This document shows positions 48,897 through 61,107 of a stretch of 64,000 bases of DNA, in pieces. Within the stretch, counting starts at the first letter, position 1; each line of letters opens with the position of its first letter. Below the pieces are notes generated by a model that saw nothing but the letters and a program-made list of their open reading frames with translations, had not been told where the DNA came from and searched no databases. Both the position numbers and the translations under genes were made by a program. This stretch comes from Rhytidiadelphus loreus (taxonomy: Eukaryota > Streptophyta > Bryopsida > Hypnales > Hylocomiaceae): NCBI GenBank assembly GCA_947034895.1, contig OX344763.1, positions 19,437,001-19,501,000 of the forward strand. Direction: 5' to 3'.

Positions 48897-49936
48897 TCTT
48901 ACAAAACAAAAATATTATAAATCATTACACTAAATAGTGAAATTAGTTTGCCTTAACAATTAGGTTGCCTTGCTTCAACAAGTTACTTTACAAGCCATCA
49001 AAGTCAACAAATACTTCTACAGATATTTCCATTTGTACACAAGGAGGTTTACAAGTGGCAATTACAACAAGATCTAATTCAAAAATAGTACATTCTTCTA
49101 CAATAACAATAAATATTTGTATAGTGTCAAATGTCAAGAAATACGTGTGGGGCAACCTTATTTTACTATTTAGTGTACCTATTTTCATTTCTTTTGCTAT
49201 CCTAAACAATGAACATCTTCGAACCGTGTGCCTATTTGCATTGTGCTCTGCTAATTTTTGATTTTACTACAAATTCGATCAAGGTGTATGAAATACTACT
49301 AGTAAGCAAAATTGCACAAGTAAATTAGATAGAAGCAAGGTTCAATGAATTCAATTTCAACACATAGTAACGCTTCACATACCTGAACGCCTTAAAAGCA
49401 AATTGAAAAAGAAAGGGTCCACCACCTATTGGTAGCACACAAAATTGTTCCATCATATTTGTATGACAGAGTGTTGTAGACCGTAGCGTATGTCCTTTGA
49501 TAGGGAGCCTTGCCAAGACAGAGAATGATGCCAAGGATAATTTGACTTGAGAGAGACGATGAACGACTGAAGGATAAGATTGCTCATCATTGGTCCACCT
49601 GAATTCAATCCAGGTCGTCCATCTGAAGTCAACCAAGGTTGTAGATAAGAAGATCTCTTTGTTATTGTGGATTAACTTATAGTCTCCACATCTATACACT
49701 AAATAGTGAAATTAGATTGCCCCTCACTAATTTCTCGACATTTTGCACTATATAAATATTTACTTTTTACAGTGGTAGTTTTCAAAATTAATTAATTCAA
49801 TGAAAAAAATTTATTAATAAAACTACCAAATGCTAATTTCAATTAGTTTTGATTTCTTTCAAAATTTTTACCAAGCATTTGAAGGCTGTGTTCTATTACA
49901 TGAAGATTACATGAAAGTCACAACAGGTCACCAACT
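48897..49936. other. No supported gene
   Basis: A 124-codon minus-strand frame (49699-49325) and two short frames near 49.0 kb have no recognisable domain. They may be 3' parts of the transposon whose transposase lies at 49.96-50.92 kb. Confidence 0.35.
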
Positions 49937-49959
49937 TCAAACCAAACTGAATTGAAAGT

Positions 49960-50923
49960 AATAATCATGGGTGCAATGTTGTATTTTTCTTAAAAATGAA
50001 ACCATTAAAGAAAATAGAAAAAGACATTCCTTGAAGAATAGGAGAATAGGAAGAATAGGAACTGGAGCTCCTCTAAAATGATTAGGATACTTTGCAATGA
50101 TGTTTTGAAGTTCTATAGTCAGTTGTTTGACATGCCATCTACCAAGGATATTACGTGCTAGGCCTGTACAAATCATAGCTTTCCAAGCAAAATGAATTCC
50201 TCTTTCATCTCTTTGCTCATTGACATCCTTCACAACAACCACTGCCAACTCCATGAAAAAACGTTTTCTAGGGTTTTTCAACATTCTTGATCAATGCCCT
50301 CCCATCCACACGCACTTCGTCTTATCAATTTCCAGTTTGAACGCAATGTAACTTATAGGCTTCCTAGTGCAAGGATCATACATCCTTGATTTTCGAAATG
50401 ACAAAAGAGTTATCTGGCTGGCACAAATCTGTTGCATTTGCAAGAAATTTTCTAATTTCTATGTTCAACCTATCAATTGTCAAAAGTGCTTTAGTAGACT
50501 TATCATTGTGCAATGTACAATTATCTACGTACATCAATTTTCTTTGCCCCAAGGATTCCGGTTGAATGGCTCTTGGCTCATTCAAATAGTCATTTCATAC
50601 CACTCATGTCATGAAACCCTTTGTAGTAGTTCAATAGCTCACACCAACCACATCATCTGGACAACCTCGAATAGGATATGTGCATCCTTAATTCTGAAAT
50701 ATTAAAAAGGGATCATGTATCACACCATTTTGACCCCCTGATATTCGTACCACCATTGTAAATCCAACTCTACTTGACACTACATCTGCATACTTCACAG
50801 AGTCATATCCTCTAAATCCCAAGGTTCTACCATTATCCACATTGATGATGAAATGAGTCTCATCAACATTTTCTATAAGGTCCTCATTCAAATCACCACT
50901 CTCAAAGCCCCTACTCAACTCAC
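49960..50923 (-). pseudogene. Tc1/pogo-type DDE transposase, degenerate and 5'-truncated by an LTR
   Basis: Minus-strand blocks in order. 50918-50688: NVDETHFIINVDNGRTLGFR, then VKYADVVSS and FTMVVRISGGQN (first catalytic D in VDETHF). 50585-50376: EPRAIQPESLGQRKLMYVDN, then CTLHN (second D in VDNC) and NATDLCQPDNSFVISKIKD (third D in ATDLCQP). 50284-49937: FFMELAVVVVKDVNEQRDER, then ARNILGRWHVKQLTIELQ. These blocks are those of the DDE_1 endonuclease group found in pogo/jerky-like elements, which insert at TA. Frame changes between blocks show it is dead. The N-terminal half is cut off at 50923 by element D and should continue beyond the right edge of the window. Confidence 0.82.
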
Positions 50924-52185
50924 TGTGAGTCCCATATTTGTTACTTGGGACTCATAATTTATTTTTTTGAATTTTTTGTAGTTTTGAGTGTAGTTTATTA
51001 TACAAAAAGCCCTAAAAAGAGTGTAAAACCAAATAGGTATGTCATATACCAATATAGAATTTGGTCCTATTTTGAAGTATTTTCTTATAAAAGTACCTAA
51101 TCCCACATGTAAATAGGGTAGAAACCTACAAATTGTACATAGTAGCGTGGTTTAGTAGAAATGCCCAATTGTCTATACTTGTTGTGCATGTGAACACAAA
51201 CTGGCTAAAATGGTCTGCGGGACTATGTGAGAACCCTAAGATAGTTTTCCAAAGAAAGATTTCAGTTTTCCCATTCCATCGACGAAATAGTAGAAACTCC
51301 AATTGTTAGCCCACACTCCCACAGGTGAAGAAAACTCAAGACGGAACAGAGAAGGGCATCTACGACCTAAGTATGATAATTTGAAGTAGAAATCATACCA
51401 GGAGTCCAACGGCGCAATCGGTTTGCCAAGATTCCCTATCGTTTGAAAGATTCCCTATTTATCGGAAGTTAAAAGAGATAGTGGGATTTGATTCTCCTTA
51501 GAAAAAGTTCAAGGAAAGAAATCTAAACTTGCACATGTATTGTGGGATTCTATGAGAGATTCCACAAAAAGTCTTAGTTTTTTCTGATCATTTAAAGATC
51601 TTTTTTCGAGCAGTCAACCACTTAATCCTACAATGGAAAATTCATGGAAATTACCTGAGGTGTGGTAAAATCTCACTAAAAATTAGCATAACTTCTTTTA
51701 TGTTAATAATGCGCTCCGACAAGTTTTGTAGTGTTTTGATAGTCAAAAGTATAAAAAATAAACAAGATTCTCCAAGACCGACAAATTTGAAGGTTTGATG
51801 TGGAGTTGACTGACATATCGGGAGTACATGGAGTTGGAATGAAGTCAAAGCAAGGTCTTTTCTTACTCTCTTACACCTACTAAAGAGCCTAGGCTAGTTA
51901 TTTTTTATAGAAAAATCAAACTCCAAAAGTTGGATTTTAACCTTGTTTTGGTGTTAAGTTGGCGCTAGAATACTTTGCGTTTTGAGCGTGGAAAAAAGGG
52001 ATAGAGGTTCCTTTGAATTGAAAATGGCCTTCTGAAGCCAATGGTGCAATCCATTTGTGATTTGGAATTCATCTCCAAAAGTTAGGATTTTGGACTAGCG
52101 TAGAAGTCAAAATTGAAAAATTTAGGATGAAAATCTTAAGTGATAAGTTTACCTTGTAAAAATGAGAGGAGATAGGTGCCCTTGG

Positions 52186-52206
52186 AAGAGTATATAAGGG
52201 CTTCCA
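52186..52206 (-). promoter_or_regulatory. Putative TATA core promoter of LTR D
   Basis: Minus strand AAGCCCTTATATACTCTTCC, almost identical to the element A block and 1.28 kb from the family 3' end. Confidence 0.55.
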
Positions 52207-52313
52207 TTCTCCTCTCAAAACACCCCTTGTAGCCATTTTTTGGCATTCTAAACATGTTGGTCCATTTGCGTGGACTTTTTGGTCATTTTTTGAGCCAAAG
52301 TTGTAAACGTGTG

Positions 52314-52322
52314 TTTTAGGAG
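52314..52322. repeat. Left 9-bp target-site duplication of the MULE
   Basis: TTTTAGGAG, identical to 62865-62873. A 9-bp duplication is typical of Mutator-like elements. Confidence 0.9.
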
Positions 52323-52408
52323 GGACGATGCTATTTTGCGTGCGTAGAGCGGTGAGCGTAGGGTCGCGAGCGTAGAACGCAAAAAGTTTTACTTTTTTCT
52401 TGAAGTGG
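52323..52408 (+). repeat. MULE left terminal inverted repeat
   Basis: GGACGATGCTATTTTGCGTG, then CGTAGAGCGGTGAGCG, then GTAGGGTCGCGAGCG. GTGAGCG-type heptamers repeat inside it. Confidence 0.85.
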
Positions 52409-52689
52409 GCAATAAAGTAAAAGTTTAGGGTTTTTTTAGAAGGAAGAATTCTTAAATTAGTATTAATGATGGACCTATGACCGTAGAATATTTTGCAGAA
52501 TTTTTCTGCATAAAAAGTGTAAGGTGGCCAAATATGTAGTTTAAGGTCGAGGAAAGATGCAAGTTTCAAGATGAAGGGTCTATAACCGTGGAATCTAGGG
52601 ATACGAATGATTAAAATATATAATTTTTGTGGTCGTGAATGTAAGCGCCATGGAAACAAGAAATGGTGGATATTGTGAGGGACAAAAGA

Positions 52690-53288
52690 GATTTCTTTGC
52701 AAAAGAGGTGTTCGAGAGAGTTCTAGAGAGGGAAAGAGGGAGTAAGAGAGTTCAAGAGAGGGACATTTGGTATGGAGGATTTACATAATTTAAGAGATGG
52801 GGGCCCAAGGTTAGATTAAAGAGGGTCAAGGCATTAGATAGGGAAAGCAAAGGAAATAAGCGAGGGTTATGTAGACATTTTCTTTGGAGACAGAGATTGG
52901 AAGTAGAGAAGTTAAGGGTTACTTGGAGGAACAATTAAGGAGTGGGTTTAGGATGGGAGAAAGAGACAAATATTGAGACCATGAAAATGATGTTGTTTAG
53001 TTTAGGAAAAATTCTGCAAACGATAAGGGGGGTTGGTATGAGGTTTTTAGATCTGTTGGAGGGAGACGTACTTGGGTTTAGGTTTAAGGTAGAAAATAGG
53101 AAGGAGGCGAGGACTAAGGATTGGGGTGAGTTAGTGGAAGTTGAAAAAAAATTGAGCTATGCAAACAGAAATTGGGCAAATGATTTAGGCACCAACATGA
53201 CCATGTACAAGCTTTGATGGTGGCCCTTTTAGTCTCACCATCGTTTTCGTATTAGTGAAAAATAATGTCTTAATAGTACGAACAATAA
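52690..53288. other. MULE left internal region, purine-rich, no supported gene
   Basis: GAGAGAGTTC-type purine repeats occupy 52700-52760. A 91-codon plus-strand frame (52942-53217, rich in K, E and G) has no recognisable domain, and the adjacent transposase runs on the other strand. Confidence 0.35.
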
Positions 53289-54121
53289 TTACGCTCCATA
53301 ATGCTTTAGGAGTAGAATCTGAAGAACTCTTTTAATCTCATTCCAGCTGAAACTAGGAGCGTGAATGAAGATATCAACCTCCGGATCTAGGCTGCAGACT
53401 ATGTTGAAGATGAAGTAGATGTGCTTACAATACATCCATGCACCGCGCTTGCCGAGTGACTTGTCAGACATATCCTTGAAAGATTGGCAGTCACAGTTCG
53501 GGAACTGCCCAATCGTCAACAAGTACTTAGAAACCTTAGATATGCTTCTAGACTCAAAAGTCACAATGCAACCCAAAGCTGGAGGAGGTACCATCAGAAT
53601 TGAGCAGATCTTTCCAACAACTGATAGAGCAGAGGCGCAGCTATTATGATGTTTGGTAGTGGGAGTAGAAGGATTTCTTCTAATATTCTTACCATACCTC
53701 TTTGTGGGGTGATCCGTAGGATTAGGGGGTGGAGGATAATCGTCCAAATTCACAGATATTCCGTCATTGAAGAGTTGTCGTGGAGACAATTGGACGCGCT
53801 CAGCAAGAGAGAACCCGACATTTTCTAAAAAGAGAATCTCTTTCCTGCTTAAGTTTGTGCCCATAATAACAGGCCAGACATCCGAGATAGGCAATTTGGA
53901 AACCACCCATTTTTTACTAGTGCCCTCCACACAGCGATGGATGTCATCATTGCAGAAGAAAAACCGCATTTTCTCCAATCTAGTCTTCTTATAATTGTTC
54001 ATGAGACCAGTATAAGTCGGGGCAGCTGTACTGCGGTTGTCTTGCACAATCCTGGCCACGCACTTCTTTTTCGTCTTGACTTGCAGTGCAAAACAAGCTT
54101 TAGCAGATGTCTTTGGCAGCT
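53289..54121 (-). pseudogene. MULE transposase C-terminal part with SWIM zinc finger
   Basis: Open frame on the minus strand from the LTR C junction (LPKTSAKACFALQVKTKKKC) to the stop at 53289. It contains RFFFCNDDIHRCVEG, then KWVVSKLP, and a SWIM-type zinc finger: FPNCDCQSF, spacer, WMYCKHIYFIF (CxC...CxH). SWIM fingers often lie C-terminal to the MULE DDE domain (established) and are thought to help DNA binding. The frame continues directly, in phase, from the part of the gene at 57996-60161 once element C and one duplicated target are removed. I see no stop in this segment, so element C is the main lesion here. Confidence 0.82.
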
Positions 54122-54459
54122 TGTGGGCGTTTAATTACCCACCCTTGGTAATTAATCGGACACAACCAGGTTCTAGGGGTTAACTAAATTCTAACCTAAC
54201 GGGTGACTAAGCGTAGGTCCATTGTGCCTTCCAAGCAATGGATCTTCTTTACTAAGTTCCTAGTTTCCGCAGATGACAACGGAGTTGCCCCAATTGGCGA
54301 GGGATTAGTTCGGGCTAACCGTCCCCTAACGACAACCTATGCGAACTACCACCGAATCTATCCTAATCTATGGGAATCTGAGGCTAAATGACCTTTCCTA
54401 AGATTGAGGAAGGGTTGCCTAAGTCCCCTCCATGGTTTTCTAAGTTGATTGGGTTTTTT

Positions 54460-54845
54460 CCTAATCTAATTTATCTTCCTTCTAATTTAATTTATCGTTT
54501 CGCTAATTTAGCTCCTAATTTAAATGATCTTTTTTCCTAATTTAATTTATCTTTTTTCCTAATTTAATTTATCTTTTTTCCTAATTTATCTTCTAATCTA
54601 ATTTATCTTTCTTCCTAAGTTAATTTATCTTTTTTCCTAATTTATCTTTTCTCTAATTTATCTTCTAATCTAATTTATCTTTCTTCCTAATTTAATTTAT
54701 CTTTTTTCCTAATTTATCTTCTAATTTAATTTATCTTTTCTCTAATTTATCTTCTAATCTAATTTATCTTTTTTTCTAATTTAATTTATCTTTTTTCCTA
54801 GGTTATCTTACCTTTTAATCTAATTTATCTTTTACTTCCTACCCT
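54460..54845 (+). repeat. ~22-bp CTAATTTAATTTATCTTTTT tandem repeat in LTR C
   Basis: More than twelve diverged copies of CTAATTTAATTTATCTTTTT, with variants CTTCTAATCTAATTTATC. Confidence 0.85.
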
Positions 54846-55744
54846 AAGTCTTTATTACCTAAGGCAATTTTTGATTTTCTATTTTAACCCTAACTCCTAA
54901 TTGGATTATTTTGTCCTAATCTAGTGTTTACTTCTTGGTTGAGTTCTGACCTTAACGGTTACTAATTCCTAGTCCTATCCTATCTTAGTCTAATTTGGTT
55001 GCTTTTATGGTCAACTTCTATGTATGAGATGGGTTTGGATACTTCTACTCCTATCGATAAACTTCTATGTCTAAACTTAAGGTCCCCCCTAATTCCTATT
55101 TGCTAATCGAAATTAATCACTACCTAACAGAATTTAGCGTAAATTAAAAGAAAAGCACCGGGGATTAGTTTACTGACTCACCTGATCGTTGTTGGCATGC
55201 GCGGCATTTTCTTCCATACCTCCATCCGCGTGCTCGTATTCCATAATGGACACGTATTTTGAAGTGGTAAAATGCCTACGGCTTAGTTGTGGAAAATGTT
55301 ACATTCTAGTACCCTACGGCATTCTCTCCTCTCCTTATCTCCCCTTTTCTTTTGCCTTGGTACTATTCCCACCAACCCCTTAATGGGGGTCTTACGCTAT
55401 GACGCTAACTCCTTGCAAACTCAACCCCCCTCTTATGTTGTCATCTTTGTGTCATTCTAATCCTCCTTCTAATGGCGCGGGAAGCTTTAGGGGATTTCCA
55501 TGCGCTCTAACCAAGGCTACTATTGATCATCTTCTCCCTTGTCTTCCTATTTAGCATCTTGCCTTCCCTAACCTTCTCCCATTAGATGTTGGAGTGATGT
55601 TGTGGTGAGGACGTGCGTGCAGGTTTGGAGTTCTTGGAGCGGAATCTCCCTCTTATGTTCCTCTTCCCTTCTTTTTTTTTGTTCCCCCCGGCCAAGGGCC
55701 TTTAACTTCCCTCTACCCCCTCTAATCTCAACTTCCTTTTTTCC

Positions 55745-55862
55745 CAACCCCTGGAGCGACCCAACCTTTGGAGCGACCCACCTGAGTGACCCAACCCCGG
55801 AGCGACCCAACCCCGGAGCGACCCAACCCTGGCAGCGACCCAAACCCCGGCAGTGACCCCCC
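55745..55862 (+). repeat. 16-bp GC-rich tandem repeat in the variable block of LTR C
   Basis: About seven copies of GGAGCGACCCAACCCC with small changes. It occupies the place of the GC-rich island of B and the 68-bp repeat of A. Confidence 0.8.
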
Positions 55863-56718
55863 AGCAGACTCAGGTCCTCACGGCTGGGCCTTGGGCTGGA
55901 CCTATGGGTTTTTTTTCTACTACAATCCTTCTTTTCGGGTTCCCGTATGGGAACCCACTCACACAAACTTAAATCGGACGTTCCATGGTCAAAGCTTCGC
56001 CGTTGCGAGGGGTAGGCTAAACTTTTTAATTACACCCAAAAAACTAGCTTGTGACGGGGGCTTGTTTCCTCACTTATCTACACCCTACGGCACTCTTGGG
56101 GGCTAAACTTTGGCTTTTCCCAAGAAGGTCTTGGGAATTGAACTTTGGAACCAAAAATGTAGGGGGTTCAAAGCTTCGCCGTCGAATTGGTTTTGACACC
56201 AACTCTAAGACTTGTAATGCCCCTGAGTCCAAAGCTCCGCCGTCTAGGGCCTACTTTTGACACACTCTAAGACTAGGGTAAATTACAGGTTCAAAGCTTC
56301 GCCGCCTCAAGGGCGGTGGGGCCCACTCACAAACAACACGGGAAGAGGTGACTGTGGTTAGGGCTCACATACAAGGCAATCATACACACAAGGTAAGAAT
56401 AACCACGAGCACACTCACGAGCTAAAGGCCCCCCAAAGCGGCATCGCCAAGGTACGGTGGGGGGGGGTGGCTTTAGGATTAGTACAAGGTACCAAAGGAC
56501 GCACAATAGCAAATGAAACCCGCTTGACTCGCAACAAGTACAAGGTAAGATGGAAAGACCTCAAAGGACCTTCAAAGAGCTCGAACTAGAACAACAAGGG
56601 GAGCCAAAAGTGCTCCGAAAACACCGTAGAGGTTTTTTGGCTTGAAATGCCAAAAATTCCAAGATCACTTGGACCCACGGACCCAAAACAAGTATTGGGG
56701 GTGTTTTGGGAGAGAGAA

Positions 56719-56745
56719 GGGCCCCCTTTTATAGGTTTCCAAGGG
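56719..56745 (+). promoter_or_regulatory. Putative TATA core promoter of LTR C
   Basis: GCCCCCTTTTATAGG, then TTTCCAAGGGC: the same conserved block as in A, B and D, 1.27 kb from the LTR 3' end. Confidence 0.52.
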
Positions 56746-57995
56746 CCCACTCCCCCCCTCGACGAGTAACCTCATCCATCCGGATTTTCATCCAATATTT
56801 GAGATTTTCACCTAATTTTGGGTTTTACGCTGGTCCTAACCTCTAACTTTTGGAGTTTAGCTCGGAATTGCAAATGGATTGCGCCAATGGCTTCAGAATG
56901 CCATTTTTAGCCTAAGGGATCCCCTACCCCCTATTTCTATCACAAAAAACCCATCGGAAACTAGTGCCAACTGGAGCCAATTAAAAGGGTAAAAACCTAA
57001 CTTTTGGGGTTTACCTCTTTTGGCTTGGGTAACTAGCTAGGGTTGTTGGGGAGGCTCTAGGGAGTAAGAAAAGACTCCTTGGTGTCATCGTTCCGACTTC
57101 GTACGCTCCCGGGACGCCGGTCAACCCCGCAAAGATCCTGCCGTAATTATTAATTGGGGGGATGTTGTCAGTTTCGGCTGCTTCCTGCTATTGGAACACC
57201 ATGAAATTTGTCGGGGCGCGTTATTAACGTAAAAGATGCTAGTCTAATTTTTAGTGAGATTTTACCGCGGCTTGGATATTTTCCATGAATTTCCCAACGT
57301 GGCCTTTGGTGGTTGACTGCTCGGAAAAAGATCCTTTGGAGATCAGAAAAAACCGAGACTTTTTGGGGAACCTCTCATGGAGTCCCCCAAGCCACGTGCC
57401 AAGCCTTAGGCTATTCTGGCACACAGTTGGTGGCGAGGTGAAAACTGACTTCGGTTGAATTACCGGCAGTCAGGGAATCTTTCACATGTGAGGGAATCTT
57501 GGCGAATGGGTTTTGCCGTGGACACCCCGACATGTTCCAGATCCAAGAACACTATCTGGCGGCTGTGGATTCCTCCATGCGGCCTGTCTGGGACAAGTAA
57601 CACCTGCAAGCTAACAATTTGGATTCCTAATGTTTCGTCGGTGGAATGGGGAAACTAGAACCTATCTTTGGAGATTTACGTGGGGACCTCCCTAACTCTC
57701 CTAAGACTAATTTAGCCTATCATGGTCACATGCACTAGGTTTGGACTATTTTGGGTAAGTTCCTAGTAGCCCTATTGTTTTCCACTAATTACGGGTTCTA
57801 ACCTATATACAAGTGGGTTTTATGGGTAATCTATGGATAAAAGGCTATTTATGACCAAATGCTATACTGGTACGTGACATACCTATTTTGGTTCTACACT
57901 TTTTTTTGGGCTTTTTGTAGTACTTTATGCCTTAATTTGTAATAAACTAAAAAAAAGAAAACAATGAGTCCCAAGTGACGAATTTGGGGTTCACA

Positions 57996-60161
57996 TAGCC
58001 TTGCAATATGCCACTGGTGTTCATCGCAGACAGTTTCCTGAACAAATTTGACGTGGTGCACCCTAGCGGAAGTTGTAGGTGTCTCGGCAGGAAGATCTTC
58101 CAATTCTTCTGGCACATGATCGGGTTCGGATGACAAATCTTCTACAGTGAGGTCAACTATCTTTGGATCAATTTGACGAGCCTTGACATGTGGGCAAGAT
58201 ATGCTTATCTTGTCTGGACGGTGCGAATCAAATTCTGAACTTGGTAGAAGATCTGCTTTCCGTTTGGTGAAAACAAATACTTCTTCACCCTCGAGGTGAG
58301 GTTGGCGTGTGCAAAAGTCGTCAGCACTTGGCATGTCGGTGAGGGCGGCGTGAAGGACCTTAGCATTTCCAGAGTGTTGAGCGGTGCGATGTGCAATACG
58401 CAGTCGGAGTTCTTCCTTGCCAAGACCTATCCCTGCTTTCTTACCTTTGAGGAATTGGTAGTAGGCTACAACCTGCATAAACGCCCGGACCATGTCATCC
58501 ACAACGGCAACATACATGTCATTCCCCCTTTTGCCAGATTGCTGAAGCCACTTGTTGTGAACAGACTCCGCCAAATTACAAGATGGCATCTCAGCCAATT
58601 CAACCTCCAAAAGATCCTGCGAAGCAACATTTAAAGTTAGATGTTTGAATGAATAGCCAAAGAAAAAGGATTAAAGTAGGTCTCAAATAGCTACCTCAAC
58701 AAGCATCCACGGAGGAGAGACCACCAATGTTGGCTCTCTCCCATAATTGGCTTCAGGTAGGGTTAGGGTGTTAAAGAGAGGTGCTGCTGATATTGACTGC
58801 GCATCAAGAGCAAGGCTAATATCGACACCGTACTACTGGGCAAGCGAAGGCAAGAATTTTGAACAAACAATAAGTGCTGTCAATATTGGTTGTGGTTTAG
58901 AAAATAGAACTTCTAATTGTTGTAATGTGATTATAAAACTTACCAGCTCCATGAACCTGCCCCATTGACGATATCTAAAGTGCCAGAAAGCTAGCCATAG
59001 GTCCAATCTTGGTAGCGCCTCTTCAGTGGCTGCTCCAGAAGATAACCACCACGCCCAAATTGCTAAATATTTGCTTTGCGCCTCTTCTAAGGAGGTGGAA
59101 TTCTTGTATTGTTTGCAGAGTCGCCGATGTTGCTCCTGAAGGTCCGCCCTGATATCTGCCTTGGTGTGTTTCTCTAAGGATTGTGACCAATGAAATAGGC
59201 AAGTTCGCTCCCGATTTACCATAGGCAGAGATGGATCGCCACTCCCATAGACGATACGCACTGCATTCCAATTTGCTTGGGCGTTGTCGGCCATAAATCC
59301 TTTAAAATTTGGATTGGAAATATCATGCCTGCTGGAAACCGCATTCAAATTTTTCCAGAACACCTGTTGTGCTGCTACATCCTCAGATTGCATATCACAA
59401 ATAGCGATAGTCATGACACGGCAGTAAGTAGAATCATACACCTGGCAGGCCATAGTGGTCCAAGACTTGATGCGTTTGACATGGTCAAACATCATCCAAG
59501 CATCCTCCAAGTCTCCACCTAGTTGCATGCACTTAACCAAATCTACCCCGCTCCCGGGTCCCAGCTCCGCCATCTTGAAAATAAAGACTTTGTCAGACTC
59601 AGCACCTTATTCAGGGAAACGGTTTTCTTGGACGAAGGCCCACGTACTGGAGCCCCGTAGCCTAGTGATGCTGTCCATTATCCCAAAACGACGTAGATAT
59701 CGAAATGTGGTAACCTCATTACGAATACTGGGTGATGACATTTGCTTGAACTTGTCCAAAACGGGGACAAGTTCGTCCACTGCCAACATCTTATGGGGAG
59801 TATCTTCTGCGCATAAAAGGAATTTGCCAAGGTACTCCTTACTCGCCTCAAGGACAATGGCAGAATTAGTCACCGATGGAGTCCGTTCTACCTGCTCGCC
59901 AATAAGAGATCGGAGTTTTGCGGAGGAGTCTCTATAATTTCCCCTCTTCACTGGATGGCTATGGATTCCGAGATGCATGCAAGCTCGGGTCATGAAATTG
60001 GAGCCATGTATGTAGTAGATCCTAGTAGGACAACTTCCAATGCATGTCGGCGGAACTTGACAGATTGAGCATGCAATTGTAGAATGCAATGGAGGATCAG
60101 AGTGTGGAACAAAGGAGGACGAGGCAGTACCTTTCCACTCAGTCTCATTCAACAGTGACAA
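57996..60161 (-). pseudogene. MULE transposase, N-terminal and DDE portion
   Basis: Minus-strand exon-like blocks. 60161-59607 starts MSLLNETEWKGTASSSFVPH and has CSICQVPPTCIGSCP, a cysteine-rich segment. 59573-58945 holds the DDE core: KSWTTMACQVYDSTYCRVM (candidate first D), FKGFMADNAQANWNAVRI (second D), NRERTCLFHWSQSLEKH with the CxxH pair typical of MULE transposases, and DLWLAFWHFRYRQWGRFMEL before a GTAAGT donor at ~58945. 58755-58692 reads LKPIMGESQHWWSLLRG, ending at a GTAGCT. 58631-57996, after a TTCGCAG acceptor, reads EMPSCNLAESVHNKWLQQSG, then NDMYVAVVDDMVRAFMQ. The frame is cut at 57996 by element C, then resumes at 54121 with the SWIM part. A shift or intron separates the first two blocks. 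It would cut and paste MULE DNA; now it is inactive. Confidence 0.85.
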
Positions 60162-60380
60162 TCGGTGCTGTCGGTCTAAATATTCGCATGAATTATTTGT
60201 GCACCGAAGGATGACATTCTAGTTCTTAGTGACAGTTTCTGTAGATGCCGAAAAACATTTCACATGCTCGATTTGGACAATTTCTCCAAAACTTATTGGT
60301 CTCCACAGTTTCCAGCTTGTCAATGCAGATTCGTCCGTGAACAGTGAACAGTGAACAATCTGAGTGATATGAAAACCCTG

Positions 60381-60533
60381 ATTCAGGTAATACTTTGCAG
60401 GCATGTAAGGCAATTCGCAGCCACATTCGATAATTTCACTTCTGTCGAAATGGGGCTTTTAACTTACTCAATTTCTTGTTGAATTCAGGTAATTTTGTGC
60501 AAGCATGCAAGGCAATTGGCCGCCACATTGTTG
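60381..60533 (+). repeat. Tandem duplication of a ~50-bp coding-like segment, 102 bp apart
   Basis: ATTCAGGTAATACTTTGCAG, then GCATGTAAGGCAATTCGC, recurs as ATTCAGGTAATTTTGTGC, then AAGCATGCAAGGCAATTGGC. Read on plus, both encode SGN..QACKAI..HI. Could be an exon duplication within the possible second gene. Confidence 0.7.
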
Positions 60534-60996
60534 CACTCGAGGAAGACAACGAAGTCTTTGATGTGAAGTTGAAGCCGTATCTAACTCTGCCTCCTCGGCC
60601 GATTTTGGCTACATCTGCGTCTGTGTTGCCTGCAATTGATATTGACCCTCCAATCCCCTTTGTGAAGAAGAAGAACCGATTGAGTAAGTGAGTTAACTTT
60701 GGATTTCTTTCATTTTGCCAATTGAATTTTGCTTGTCAATGCTTACATTATCATACTAATTGTATTTTAGATTTTTCAGACTGAGGGCAATGATTGTCTC
60801 ACCGGTGAAAGACTATGTGATGGTTCCATGGGACGCTGAAGTTGCAGATCTTCAAGCGGACGCGTCCTCCCCAAGTTCGGCATCACCACGGCGGCGAATT
60901 GATCCCCAAGTTCGTAGATTCATTGACGATGAGGTTGTTGTTGAGATGCATTATCTCTCATCATTGTCTAACAGTTCTAGTGATTGGAGCATATGA
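60476..60996 (+). CDS. Possible two-exon gene inside the MULE (accessory ORF or captured fragment)
   Basis: Plus strand, opposite to the transposase. Exon 60476-60687 reads SGNFVQACKAIGRHIVALEE, then DVKLKPYLTLPPRPI and IPFVKKKNRLSK. An 83-bp intron with GTGAGT donor (60688) and TTTTAG acceptor (60770) joins in phase to exon 60771-60996: FFRLRAMIVSPVKDYVMVPW, then SPRRRIDPQVRRFIDDEVVV and a stop after SSSDWSI. Base composition is more GC-rich than the flanks. The true start is not visible; an AATTCAG acceptor at ~60488 suggests an upstream exon, perhaps around 60220-60350 (DAEKHFTCSIWTISPK). I do not recognise a domain. It could be a MULE-encoded second gene, as mudrB is in MuDR, or a host gene piece carried by the element. 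Confidence 0.45.
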
Positions 60997-61107
60997 ATTT
61001 TGAGATTTCTTATATGTTTCTGAATTTTGGATAATTACATCAGTGAATCTAATGATAATTTTCAATGGTTTTTTTCTTCCTTCCACTCTTTCATTCTATT
61101 CTTTGTA

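Larger units (their letters stand above)
54122..57995 (+). mobile_element. LTR-like element C (3874 bp) inside the MULE transposase
   Basis: Begins TGTGGGCGTTTAATTACCC and ends AATTTGGGGTTCACA. Flanking pentamers are CAGCT (54117-54121) and TAGCC (57996-58000): they share AGC and differ by two transitions, so this TSD is imperfect. Internal order matches A and B: 5' hairpin (54218-54242), a T-rich tandem repeat, a variable block (55745-55860), four CAAAGCTTCGCCGTC motifs (55985-56310), GGCATCGCCA (56440), TATA block (56727) and the TGGCTTCAGAATGCC hairpin (56888). No coding region; frames over 100 codons here are GC-rich shadows. Confidence 0.85.

Noticed and set aside
55568..56106. 132- and 106-codon frames in LTR C
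   Set aside because: Overlap a 16-bp tandem repeat and LTR motifs in opposite strands; no domain, no conservation in the other LTR copies.
57894..57995. C-terminal ~34 residues of the minus-strand frame that ends at 57894
   Set aside because: This tail is translated LTR C sequence; the real MULE protein leaves this frame at 57996 and resumes at 54121.
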